Of a DNA stretch of 64,000 nucleotides, positions 18,113 to 27,062 are shown piece by piece; positions within the stretch are counted from its first letter, which is position 1; each line of letters begins with the position of its first letter. Under the pieces are notes generated by a model. That model searched no databases and was not told the origin of the DNA. It saw nothing but the letters and a program-made list of their open reading frames with translations. A program made the position numbers and the translations under genes. Location: assembly GCA_020832235.1 (NCBI GenBank), contig JAFIEZ010000007.1, forward strand, positions 248,001 to 312,000, given 5' to 3'. This DNA comes from Bacteroidota bacterium (GTDB lineage Bacteria > Bacteroidota > Rhodothermia > Balneolales > HLUCCA01).

Positions 18113-19189
18113 TTATCGAAAACTGATTCCCACACCAACACTACCAACGGTTACATTAGAGACCACTACATCGGCGCTTATGGTCAGTAAAAAGAATTTC
18201 AGTCGTGCACCGGCCAGAGCCCGAACGCTGTTACTGCCGTCGAACGACAAGTCCAGTGGATTGGAAATACTTTCTATTTCCCGCAGCCCAACACTGTTTA
18301 TGCTTTCAACGGGATAGTTTCCCTCAACCTTTATGCTGGTATTTGATATTTCATAGCCAATGCCTGCATAGGCACTGATTATAGGTAAACCCCTGCCAAC
18401 CAGTAAGTTGAAATTTGTACCTGTTGCTGTCATTTTAATGGCCTGATCGTCCCAATGGCTGTTTGGGAAGGTATTAATTGCTGTAGTATTGCCCGGACGT
18501 ACATCTAAATCAGAGTTGGCGGTAAACGATGTGAATCCGGCAGCAAATGAAATGTCGATGGGAACATACTGCACAACGGGAATCCATTGTTTAATATCAT
18601 GCTTTATACCAAAGCCGTATAAACCGGCATCCAGACCGAGTGAACCGACAGATACCGTAGGCATATAGCGGATAGAAATGTCGGTGTTTTTGATGATACC
18701 AACGCTAAGTTGTGCCATCGCAGTAGGGATGAGGGAGAAATTGATGCCTCCGGGAATATCAAAGCGCGCTATTTCTTCTTCGGCATTGGTGATCGGATTG
18801 GTCCCAAAAATACCCATGGTTGTGCTGTTATCCGCACCGATTACCGTAGAGGCCATGGTAGATCCATCGATAGGTCTACTATTTTGTAACGGAAGACTAG
18901 TGAGCTCAAATGTTTTCAAGTTCGACGGCATGGCAGCAACGTTCGCCCGGAAGGTAAGATCAAAACCAAGTAAGCTGTGTGTTCCGGCAGTATTAAACCA
19001 ACCGGTATTTAGTCCTACAGCAAAGCCTTCTGCGGCCGGACGAATATATTCACCAAAAACTATTTCGGCATCACTTGCTCCTGCACGCAGAATATCACCG
19101 GCGTCGCTGAACTGCGCCTTGACGGTCTGAGTGCCGAATAACAAAGCTGAAGTTAATCCCAATGTGTAGAGAAATTTGTTGCGTTTCAT
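18113..19189 (-). CDS. Exported outer-membrane-type protein, probably DUF6588 family
   Basis: 358 residues with a signal peptide (MKRNKFLYTLGLTSALLFG, cleavage near VKA-Q26). The mature part opens with EYIRPAAEGFAVGLNTGWFN, then THSLLGFDLTFRANVAAMPS, a layout I associate with DUF6588. Alternating hydrophobic strands follow (ISIRYMPTVSVGSLGLDAGL and so on), suggesting a beta-barrel or beta-rich outer-membrane protein. The chain ends VGVGISFR rather than the usual terminal Phe, but a near-terminal Phe is present. No function is known. It is downstream of rsgA on the same strand with 115 bases between, so probably separately transcribed. Confidence 0.65.
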   Translation of the reverse strand: MKRNKFLYTLGLTSALLFGTQTVKAQFSDAGDILRAGASDAEIVFGEYIRPAAEGFAVGLNTGWFNTAGTHSLLGFDLTFRANVAAMPSNLKTFELTSLPLQNSRPIDGSTMASTVIGADNSTTMGIFGTNPITNAEEEIARFDIPGGINFSLIPTAMAQLSVGIIKNTDISIRYMPTVSVGSLGLDAGLYGFGIKHDIKQWIPVVQYVPIDISFAAGFTSFTANSDLDVRPGNTTAINTFPNSHWDDQAIKMTATGTNFNLLVGRGLPIISAYAGIGYEISNTSIKVEGNYPVESINSVGLREIESISNPLDLSFDGSNSVRALAGARLKFFLLTISADVVVSNVTVGSVGVGISFR

Positions 19190-19304
19190 ATGGTCGTATT
19201 TTTTGGTGTGTGGTTTGACGATTTGACCTGATAAACCTTGACGGCCCAGAATTGTTCCTCAGTGTTTTCGGATATTCGAAACAATATTAGGTAATTATAT
19301 CCGT

Positions 19305-20219
19305 CTATGAAAGGCTTTCAATAATTTGAAGGTACGACATATAACGTTCCGGATGAATTTCTCCCTTATCGTAGGCTTCCATCACAGCACATCCAGGCTC
19401 GTGAACATGCGTACAATTGTAATACTTACACTGTGTTCTAAGTTCTTTCATCTCAACGTAGAAGTTAGATAACCCTGCTGCATCGATATCAACTAGCCCA
19501 AACTCACGTATTCCAGGTGTATCCACAACGTAGCTGGAGTCTCCTATAGGTAAAAGCTCCGCAAATGTAGTAGTGTGCTTACCTTTGTTAGAAAATCCAG
19601 ACACTTCCGCGGTGGTTCGCTTTAAATCCGGATTCAAGGTGTTAAGTATGGTTGTTTTACCCGTTCCTGAAGGCCCCATAAGTGTTACCGTTTTGCCTGA
19701 TATATGCTCTTTGAGCATGTTTATAGACACATCATCAGCAACCGAAACTAACATGAGTTCATACCCGAGTGATTCATATAATCTACGAATTTCATCGAGT
19801 CGCGTCAGGTCGTCTTTACGGGCAAGATCCAGCTTATTGATCAGAATCAACGGATGCACATTGTTAGCTTCGCATGTAATTAGAAAACGATCAATAAAAC
19901 CGGTTTTGAACTGAGGCTGCCGAACGGATTGTACCACAATGCCGATGTCTATATTAGCCGCAATAATTTGCTCACCTCGTTTGCCATGCGTCGCCTGCCG
20001 GGTGAGGTAATTCTCTCTGGGATGAATATGCTTAATGATTCCGGTATCGTCTTCCTGAATCTCCATGTCAACCCGATCTCCAACAGCTACAGGATTCGTC
20101 TGTTTCAGACCTTCCAGCCTCATTTTTCCGGGAATTCTGGCCGCAATGGTACCTTCGTTATGTGCTTTTTCAACGGTATACCAACTACCTGTAGACTTTA
20201 TTACGCGACCTGAAACCAT
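19305..20219 (-). CDS. rsgA: Ribosome small-subunit-dependent GTPase A (RsgA)
   Basis: 304 residues: an N-terminal OB fold (~1-70), a circularly permuted GTPase (~90-240) and a C-terminal zinc finger. The G-motif order is that of the permuted family: G4 NKLD (128-131), then G1 GPSGTGKTT (182-190), then G3 DTPG (233-236). Zinc ligands are C264, C269, H271 and C277 in CKYYNCTHVHEPGC. The protein checks late 30S assembly and releases RbfA. The P-loop differs from the usual GxSGVGKSS of the family, although the invariant Gly-Lys-Thr/Ser is kept, so activity is expected. It lies 63 bases after lon, beyond a hairpin. Confidence 0.94.
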   Translation of the reverse strand: MVSGRVIKSTGSWYTVEKAHNEGTIAARIPGKMRLEGLKQTNPVAVGDRVDMEIQEDDTGIIKHIHPRENYLTRQATHGKRGEQIIAANIDIGIVVQSVRQPQFKTGFIDRFLITCEANNVHPLILINKLDLARKDDLTRLDEIRRLYESLGYELMLVSVADDVSINMLKEHISGKTVTLMGPSGTGKTTILNTLNPDLKRTTAEVSGFSNKGKHTTTFAELLPIGDSSYVVDTPGIREFGLVDIDAAGLSNFYVEMKELRTQCKYYNCTHVHEPGCAVMEAYDKGEIHPERYMSYLQIIESLS

Positions 20220-20242
20220 ACGGCATTATGATGTTATAAATA

Positions 20243-20277
20243 AAATAACACTCCTCCCTGCGAGTACAAGGAGGAGT
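20243..20277 (-). terminator. Probable terminator after lon
   Basis: On minus, the eight-base stem ACTCCTCC pairs with GGAGGAGT (20270-20277 and 20250-20257, 12-base loop) and is followed by a T-rich stretch (TGTTATTTTATTT). The tail is interrupted, so termination may be partial, leaving some lon-rsgA read-through. Confidence 0.6.
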
Positions 20278-20282
20278 TCATG

Positions 20283-22790
20283 TTAATTTACTGTAATAAC
20301 CTCATTTTCTTCACGGGATATTTCATTCTTTCTGGACTTAAACTTTTCATTGGGGTCTTCCAGTTGATCTTTTTCTAACATCAGGGAAAACACCTGATCC
20401 ATTCGGTCAAGATATGAAATTTCAATACCGTCGATAACCTCGGCTTCAATTTCGGCAACATCTTTTTTATTGCGTGTTGGTAAAAGTACGTGTTTAATTC
20501 CGGCCCTTCTGGCTGCCAGTACTTTTTCTTTGATGCCGCCCACGGGCAAAACGAGTCCGCGAAGCGTAATTTCGCCGGTTAATGCCACCGAACTCTTTAC
20601 ATTTCGCTGAGTGAATATGGATGTCATCGCTGAAAGAATGGATACACCGGCCGATGGACCATCTTTCGGAACGGATCCGGCAGGTACATGGAGATGGATA
20701 TCCCATTCAGTGAAAGCCGACTGGGGTATGTTCAGTTCTCCGGCATGGCTACGAAGATATGACAGTGCAAGTACGGCGGATTCTTTCATCACATCCCCAA
20801 GCTGACCGGTAATGGTCATTTTTCCAGTTCCCTGCGAAACGCTGGCTTCAATGAACAGAATGTCTCCACCGTAGGGTGTCCAGGCTAGCCCCGTAGCAAC
20901 ACCTGGCACGGTTGTGCGCTCAGCTACGTCCGAGAAGAATTTCTGTTGTCCAAGATACCCCGCTACGTCTTTCACACCAACGGAATCCCGTTCAATTTCC
21001 TCAGATGCAATCCGACTGGCAACACCTCTGACCACCGAGCCTAGTTCTCTGTTAAGGTTTCTGACACCGGATTCACGCGTGTATTGGTCGATAACGGTTT
21101 CAATGGCAGGATCAGAAATTTTAAACTGCTTTTTTGTTAATCCGTTTTCTGAAAGTTGCTCAGGTACCAGATATTTTTTGGCAATTTGCAGCTTTTCTTC
21201 GAGTGTATAACCGCTGATGTGAATGATTTCCATCCGGTCGCGCAGAGGTGCAGGTATGGTATCTAAACTGTTGGCGGTAGCTATGAACAACACTTTAGAC
21301 AGGTCGTATTCAAGTTCCAGATAATTATCATAGAATGCATTGTTCTGTTCCGGATCGAGTACTTCCAGAAGAGCCGAAGTAGGATCACCTCTATAGCTCA
21401 TTCCAACCTTGTCTATTTCATCGAGCATCATAACGGGGTTACTGGTTCCTGCCTTCTTAAGGTTCTGCATGATTCGACCTGGCAATGCACCTATATACGT
21501 ACGTCGATGCCCTCGTATTTCAGCTTCATCCTGCAATCCACCCAAACTTAATCGGGCAAACTCTCGACCCAGTGACCGCGCGATTGATTTGCCAAGGGAT
21601 GTTTTACCCACACCAGGAGGACCATAAAAGCACAAAATGGGTGCTTTCATATCATTTTTAAGTTTCAGTACCGACAAGTATTCGATGATACGTTTTTTGA
21701 CCTTTTCAAGACCGTAATGGTCTTCGTCCAATACTTTTCGAGCCTTTTTAAGATCTATTTTATCGGTTGTATAGGTATTCCAGGGCAGGTCTAGCAGCCA
21801 CTCAACATAATTATATATAACACCATAGTTTGGTGCAGACGCGGGAGTACGTTCCAGGCGCTGAAACTCTTTGTCGAGCACCTTATTTACAGCCTCCGGG
21901 AAATCTCTTCCTTTGGCGCGTTGACGCAACTTCTTTACATCCTCTTGCTCACTATCTTCACCAAGGGCTTCTTGTATGGCCTTCAGCTGGTGACGCAGAT
22001 AATAATCGCGTTGCTGCTGGTCGATGTCTGTTTTTACCTTCGACCTGATTTCCTGGCTTAGATTTAAAACCTGAAGTTCTTTGTTCAAGTGTGCAATAAC
22101 CCGTTCCAGACGCTCTGAGAAAATCTGTGTCTCCAGAATCAGCTGCTTATCTTCAATGCTGATATTCAGATTTGATGAAATGAAATTCAACAGAAATGTG
22201 GGAGAATTGATGTTATTTAAAGCAATGGCTGCTTCCGATGGTAACTGTGGCGAAAGGTTGATAATCTGAGTGGCAGTTTCCCTCAAAGAATGCATGGCAG
22301 CGTCTAGTGCCAGTCCCTTTTTGTCCTGAATATTTCTGTGTGGGTCAACTTCAGCCAGAAAGTACGGGTCTTTCTGTACGTATTGCTTGATTTTAAATAC
22401 GCTTTTACCTTGAATTACAATGCTTTTACTGCCATCTGGCATTTTGATAAGCTTTATAATCTGAGCAACTGTACCAATTTCATAGAGATCCTGAGGTTCC
22501 GGGTCTTCTTGATCTTTCTTTTTTTGGGTGATAATACCGATAGTACGATGGGTTTCGTAAGCCTGTTTAACGAGGGCCAGCGACCGGTCTCTGCCAACGG
22601 TTATTGGTATTACAACACCGGGAAATAAGACGGTGTTTTTTAGAGGGAGTATGGGCAGGTGTTCGGGAATTTCCGACTCACTCATACGCCTTTCTTCCTC
22701 TTCTGAAAGTAAGGGTATAGCCTGTTCAAAGTCCTGGAAGTCTTCTTCAGATAAAATAACATCAGACTTTTCGGGATTAAAAAATTTCAT
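20283..22790 (-). CDS. lon: ATP-dependent protease Lon
   Basis: 835 residues. An N-terminal substrate-recognition LAN domain (LPILPLKNTVLFPGVVIPIT, ~43-62) and coiled helices are followed by the AAA+ module with Walker A GPPGVGKTSLGKSIA and Walker B VMMLDEIDKVG. The C-terminal Ser-Lys protease has Ser713 in KDGPSAGVS and Lys756 in GGIKEKVLAARRAG, the 43-residue spacing of the family. It degrades misfolded and regulatory proteins. The acidic N-terminal extension (~40 residues) and polar tail (~25 residues) are slightly longer than in E. coli, as is common in this group. No HAIR-type inverted repeat or clear promoter is visible in the 22791-22990 gap. Confidence 0.96.
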   Translation of the reverse strand: MKFFNPEKSDVILSEEDFQDFEQAIPLLSEEEERRMSESEIPEHLPILPLKNTVLFPGVVIPITVGRDRSLALVKQAYETHRTIGIITQKKKDQEDPEPQDLYEIGTVAQIIKLIKMPDGSKSIVIQGKSVFKIKQYVQKDPYFLAEVDPHRNIQDKKGLALDAAMHSLRETATQIINLSPQLPSEAAIALNNINSPTFLLNFISSNLNISIEDKQLILETQIFSERLERVIAHLNKELQVLNLSQEIRSKVKTDIDQQQRDYYLRHQLKAIQEALGEDSEQEDVKKLRQRAKGRDFPEAVNKVLDKEFQRLERTPASAPNYGVIYNYVEWLLDLPWNTYTTDKIDLKKARKVLDEDHYGLEKVKKRIIEYLSVLKLKNDMKAPILCFYGPPGVGKTSLGKSIARSLGREFARLSLGGLQDEAEIRGHRRTYIGALPGRIMQNLKKAGTSNPVMMLDEIDKVGMSYRGDPTSALLEVLDPEQNNAFYDNYLELEYDLSKVLFIATANSLDTIPAPLRDRMEIIHISGYTLEEKLQIAKKYLVPEQLSENGLTKKQFKISDPAIETVIDQYTRESGVRNLNRELGSVVRGVASRIASEEIERDSVGVKDVAGYLGQQKFFSDVAERTTVPGVATGLAWTPYGGDILFIEASVSQGTGKMTITGQLGDVMKESAVLALSYLRSHAGELNIPQSAFTEWDIHLHVPAGSVPKDGPSAGVSILSAMTSIFTQRNVKSSVALTGEITLRGLVLPVGGIKEKVLAARRAGIKHVLLPTRNKKDVAEIEAEVIDGIEISYLDRMDQVFSLMLEKDQLEDPNEKFKSRKNEISREENEVITVN

Positions 22791-22990
22791 TGATGAAAAC
22801 GTTTAGTAATGTTAGGGTGCCGCACTGTATGTTGCTGTGAATTCCTTGGCGCCACACCGTTTTTATTAATAATACACAATAAGAGTTCTACACAAACATG
22901 TTGCCACAAGTACAGATGCTAACATATCGTCATAAGAATCTGTTGATGTATGGCAATATTACAGTAGGTTCACGCAGTTATGACAGGTTG

Positions 22991-24496
22991 TCAAAATCTG
23001 AGGTGAAGTCCTGCTACAGATGTAATTACGGGTAACATGGCCTCGTTTGTACCGGTTGCTTGTACAACAGCGGCTACATTAAAGGTTAACGAACGAAAGT
23101 CGAGTCCGGTTCCAGCATGGTAACGAACAGGCCTGCTTTTTTCCAATTGCATTCCGGCTCGTAAGGGTAAGGTACGAATTATGCGAAGCTCGCCACCAAC
23201 ATGAAAGGAGGTGTTTTCTAACTGATCGGTGAGTGATTGTAAAGGATGCTGTATTTCGGCTCCTATGATAAGGCGATTGAGCTGAATTGCTGCACCGGCA
23301 TTTACACGGGCTGGCAACAATATACGAAATGTAGAAGCAGATTCGATGGGGGCTGTATGGATGAGATCGGATTCCATGTCGCTGGTTACGAAACGAAACA
23401 GATCTGCAGGGTTGCCGGAATATTCGCCTTGACTATCTGGTGGAGAAACTCGGGCGCTATTGATTATGGTATTTCTGGAAGGGTTTGTTGCCTGCCGCAG
23501 GTTTCTGCTGTAACTGATGAAGCCAATATCTGTAACTGAGGCAGCAATGCGCAATGAATTCCTTGTAGGTACACGGTTTCTGGAGGTCAGAGAAACATCG
23601 CCTCCGAAGCCAAGGATGTAGGTAACTCCAAAATCAAATCCTCCACCAAACCCGGAAATATCGAATAAATTCGCCGGATTATTGCGGTTGAGCCCGGCTG
23701 AAGCATAAGTTTCGCTCAGGTTGCCTGCTGTGAGAGTTGAAAATGTGCCTGTATGTGTATGTACATCTGCACCTTCGCTGCCGGCATAAATAGATGTTAA
23801 GCTAGTATTGCTGTACGCAAGTGGTAGTATGATTCTTGCATGAATACCGATATAGATTTTACTTAAATCGCTTAACCATCCGCTTATCAAATCATACTCA
23901 CTAGCCATTGCTAAACCAAATTCATGACGAAGATTGTAGCGCTGGTCGAATGAACGGTCGGTAATCAGCAGGTTGTCAACACGTACAGGGCTGTCGCTAT
24001 ACCACCCTCTGCCTATTCGAAAGCTATTATCTCCTCGCAGGAAATGCGTAAAAGCAACACCTATATTTTGCCCGGTGTATGTAAGGCCGAACAACATTGC
24101 GTCGATATGCTGTACGCTTAAATGTGTACGTTCAGCTGCACCGAATCGGTTAGCCAGCAGATCTTGCCTTGAGCTATTATATGGATAGTTCGATCGTGGC
24201 ATATTGAGATCTATTGGACGGAGAAAGCGAGGAAAATCCTCAAAGTTTTCTAAGCGTTTACCGTCACTGAAGGCGTAACCAATCTGACCAATAACCAGAT
24301 TCCAGCGCTGAGGGCGTTCAAAAAGCATGAGATTTGCAGGGTTGTGTCTTACTGCTGCGGTACCGGTTGCTGTAGTCACACCAATTCCACCCATACCCAA
24401 TGTGCGGGAATCATGATGAAATTGTGCTACGACCGGATGTATATCCGCCATAATCAATATCATCGCGCCGAACAAAACAAGCCTCAATGTATTCAC
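22991..24496 (-). CDS. Outer-membrane protein, PorV/FadL-like
   Basis: 501 residues with a signal peptide (MNTLRLVLFGAMILIMADIH, cleavage near VVA-Q25). The mature start RTLGMGGIGVTTATGTAAVR with HNPANLMLF is the hallmark of PorV/UPF0164/FadL-type barrels, where a glycine-rich N-terminus precedes an NPA motif. The rest is a series of amphipathic strands ending LHLRF, with the terminal Phe expected for BAM insertion. It may be a transporter or a gliding/secretion accessory protein like PorV, but no type IX genes are present here, so a specific role is not supported. It follows uvrD by 54 bases on the same strand. Confidence 0.7.
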   Translation of the reverse strand: MNTLRLVLFGAMILIMADIHPVVAQFHHDSRTLGMGGIGVTTATGTAAVRHNPANLMLFERPQRWNLVIGQIGYAFSDGKRLENFEDFPRFLRPIDLNMPRSNYPYNSSRQDLLANRFGAAERTHLSVQHIDAMLFGLTYTGQNIGVAFTHFLRGDNSFRIGRGWYSDSPVRVDNLLITDRSFDQRYNLRHEFGLAMASEYDLISGWLSDLSKIYIGIHARIILPLAYSNTSLTSIYAGSEGADVHTHTGTFSTLTAGNLSETYASAGLNRNNPANLFDISGFGGGFDFGVTYILGFGGDVSLTSRNRVPTRNSLRIAASVTDIGFISYSRNLRQATNPSRNTIINSARVSPPDSQGEYSGNPADLFRFVTSDMESDLIHTAPIESASTFRILLPARVNAGAAIQLNRLIIGAEIQHPLQSLTDQLENTSFHVGGELRIIRTLPLRAGMQLEKSRPVRYHAGTGLDFRSLTFNVAAVVQATGTNEAMLPVITSVAGLHLRF

Positions 24497-24550
24497 AGAA
24501 GATAAATTGCAGTAATTAGACCACTACACAAAACAATAGACACATCAAAA

Positions 24551-26923
24551 TCACGATAAAATACGCAGTTTGGCGAACTTGAGAGCCAGCTTTTTTTGCC
24601 CGTGATTTTGAAAAAACACCACTAGCTTAGTATCGGCGCCCTGGCCTTCGCGCTGAAGTATTTTACCGGCACCGAACTTCTCATGCATAACGAATACGCC
24701 GGGCTTTAAGTGCTCTGTTTCAGCCGATTCATAGGAAATACCCATATTTGTACTTGGGGCATTGGTTGCACCCTGACCGTTACGGGTATATATCGTACGA
24801 CGTTTGGGTGAGGATGAGGCTGCAGAGTCAGGTGGAGGGGTTGCTCCCGGATAACCAGCATTTAGTGGCTTGGTATAATCATACTCAATAAACGAGCCGG
24901 AAGGTCTGTGATCGGTTGTATCTGACTTCTGCTTGATTGTAGAACCATTTTCGTTCCGCACCACAGCCGGGTCCACCTCATCCAAAAAACGGCTGCGTAT
25001 GCCGGGTTTTTCCTCTCCAAATCGATATCGGCTTCGTGCGAAGCTGAAATAAAGCTCTTTCTGTGCTCGGGTAATGGCCACGTAGAATAATCGGCGTTCT
25101 TCCTCGATATCGGCCTCTTCTCCGTTTCTGCCCCCCATCGGGAACAGTTCCTCCTCCATACCAACGACGAACACCACCGGAAATTCAAGTCCTTTGGAAG
25201 CATGTACCGTCATGAGCGTAACAGCCGGTACATTTTCTTCCATATTATCCACATCCGAAACCAGGCTAACCTCCTGCAGAAAAGCACTCAGCGATGCGTT
25301 TTCCCGTGATCTTTCGAAATAAGATATAGCGTTGAGTAATTCCATCACGTTTTCTCGTCGACCCAGGGATTCGGCTGTATTTTCTTCAACAAACTGCTTT
25401 ACATACCCGGTTTTTTCGAGTAAATCACGCGTGGTATCGACCAAGGCTTTGTGTGGCAACTGTTCTCGGCTTTCATTCATGAGCTCAATAAACTCACGAA
25501 TCTTGGCCTGAGCCGGTTTGTACACATCGGCCACATAAACCGGATTGCTGAGAACCTCCCAAACCGGTATTTCTTTAACCCGTGCTGTAGATACCAATGT
25601 CTGCAGCGATTTCATCCCGATTCCACGAGCCGGCTCATTGATAACCCTGAGTACAGCTTCTTCATCGTTTGGATTTACCAGTAGCCGCAGATAGGCAATA
25701 ACGTCTTTAACTTCTTTACGTTGATAAAACGACACCCCGCCCACCAGTTGGTAGGGGACATCTTTGCGTCGTAACGATTCTTCGAAAACACGGCTCTGAT
25801 AGTTGGTTCTGTAGAGAATGGCGATTTCGTTAAAGCGATATCCTTCGGTGAGATGAATCTTTCTGATGTGATCGGCAACACGCTGTGCTTCCTCCCGCTC
25901 CGAAAAATTGTCGAGCAGTGTGATCGGGTTTCCCTTGTTATTCTGGGTCCACAAGGTCTTCTCGAGTTGTTTCTTATTCTGCTTGATGACAGCATCAGCA
26001 CACTTCAGAATGGACTGCGTTGAGCGGTAATTCTGTTCCAGAGAAATCTGTGTGGCAGTGGCATAATCGTCTTTAAAACTCAGAATATTCGAGATATCGG
26101 CTCCCCGGAAGGAGTAAATACTTTGTGCATCATCGCCTACCACGCAGATATTTTCGTGTTTAGCAGCGAGCATTTTCGTTACGATGTACTGCGCCCGGTT
26201 GGTATCCTGATACTCATCAATCATGATGTACTTGAATCGGTCTTGGTATTTCTCCAGGATTTCGGGATGTGTTTCGAACAACTCAATGGGTTTAATCAGC
26301 AAATCATCGAAATCCATCGCATTGCTTTGCTTAAGTCTGTTATTGTAAATTTTGTATACCTGAGCGGTGATGTCATCGATACTACTTTGTACCCACTTTG
26401 TAGCATACTCCTCCGGACCAATCATCTGATTTTTTGCACTACTGATGCGGAAGCGAATTTGTTTGGGCTTTATCTCCCGTGGATCCATCCCGAGCTCTTG
26501 TAGAATACCTTTTACGACACGGTCGCTGTCGTCACTGTCGTATATGCTGAAATCTGCCTGAAAACCGATATGTTCGGCTTCCATCCTCAAAATACGTGTG
26601 AACAGGGAGTGAAAGGTACCCATCCATAGTCTGTTGGCTTCTTCACCAATGATATGCTCAATACGTTCCCGCATTTCACGGGCTGCCTTGTTGGTAAAGG
26701 TGAGGGCGAGGATTTGCGATGCCCATGCTTTTTTTGAGGCAAGGAGCTGAGCAATACGGTAGGTGAGTACGCGTGTTTTTCCACTTCCAGCCCCGGCAAT
26801 GATGAGCAAGGGGCCGTCGGCATGTAAAACGGCTTCGGCTTGTCGTTCGTTTAGTTCGGCCAGGTAGTCAGACATATCTTTCCCGCCGAACAGGTCAGGT
26901 ACGTTTGGATTAGATGTGTTCAT
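24551..26923 (-). CDS. pcrA: UvrD/PcrA-type superfamily 1A DNA helicase
   Basis: 790 residues. Motifs in order: Q motif ELNERQAEAVLHADGP (Gln28), Walker A AGAGSGKTR (43-51), Ia ILALTFTNKAAREMRERI, Walker B YIMIDEYQDTNRAQY, III VVGDDAQSIYSFRGAD, IV LEQNYRSTQSIL, V TLMTVHASKGLEFPVVFVVG, and VI ERRLFYVAITRAQKEL. It is a 3'-5' helicase in nucleotide excision and mismatch repair and in removing replication-blocking complexes. After residue ~690 comes a low-complexity linker and then a C-terminal Tudor-like RNA polymerase-interaction module (KPGVFVMHEKFGAGKILQRE, then LVVFFQNHGQKKLALKFAKL), as in PcrA. It works in the same pathway as uvrC and polA of this window. Confidence 0.95.
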   Translation of the reverse strand: MNTSNPNVPDLFGGKDMSDYLAELNERQAEAVLHADGPLLIIAGAGSGKTRVLTYRIAQLLASKKAWASQILALTFTNKAAREMRERIEHIIGEEANRLWMGTFHSLFTRILRMEAEHIGFQADFSIYDSDDSDRVVKGILQELGMDPREIKPKQIRFRISSAKNQMIGPEEYATKWVQSSIDDITAQVYKIYNNRLKQSNAMDFDDLLIKPIELFETHPEILEKYQDRFKYIMIDEYQDTNRAQYIVTKMLAAKHENICVVGDDAQSIYSFRGADISNILSFKDDYATATQISLEQNYRSTQSILKCADAVIKQNKKQLEKTLWTQNNKGNPITLLDNFSEREEAQRVADHIRKIHLTEGYRFNEIAILYRTNYQSRVFEESLRRKDVPYQLVGGVSFYQRKEVKDVIAYLRLLVNPNDEEAVLRVINEPARGIGMKSLQTLVSTARVKEIPVWEVLSNPVYVADVYKPAQAKIREFIELMNESREQLPHKALVDTTRDLLEKTGYVKQFVEENTAESLGRRENVMELLNAISYFERSRENASLSAFLQEVSLVSDVDNMEENVPAVTLMTVHASKGLEFPVVFVVGMEEELFPMGGRNGEEADIEEERRLFYVAITRAQKELYFSFARSRYRFGEEKPGIRSRFLDEVDPAVVRNENGSTIKQKSDTTDHRPSGSFIEYDYTKPLNAGYPGATPPPDSAASSSPKRRTIYTRNGQGATNAPSTNMGISYESAETEHLKPGVFVMHEKFGAGKILQREGQGADTKLVVFFQNHGQKKLALKFAKLRILS

Positions 26924-27026
26924 GAATCAATTACGGTCGGTTTATGATGGATGCTGTTTTAAATCTGCATCCGTTGACGGTTAGGCCGGGCAGGGTAGAT
27001 CCGACACCGTCGTATACATTTTGGTC

Positions 27027-27053
27027 AGGTAGTAAAAAAATGCTTTACTACCT
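27027..27053 (-). terminator. Perfect hairpin just after valS
   Basis: AGGTAGTAAA (27027-27036) and TTTACTACCT (27044-27053) form a perfect 10-base stem with a seven-base loop that begins 10 bases after the valS stop. The usual T tail is missing on minus, so this may be a weak terminator or a 3'-end stabiliser. The rest of 26924-27062 shows nothing. Confidence 0.5.
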
Positions 27054-27062
27054 ACGTAGAAT

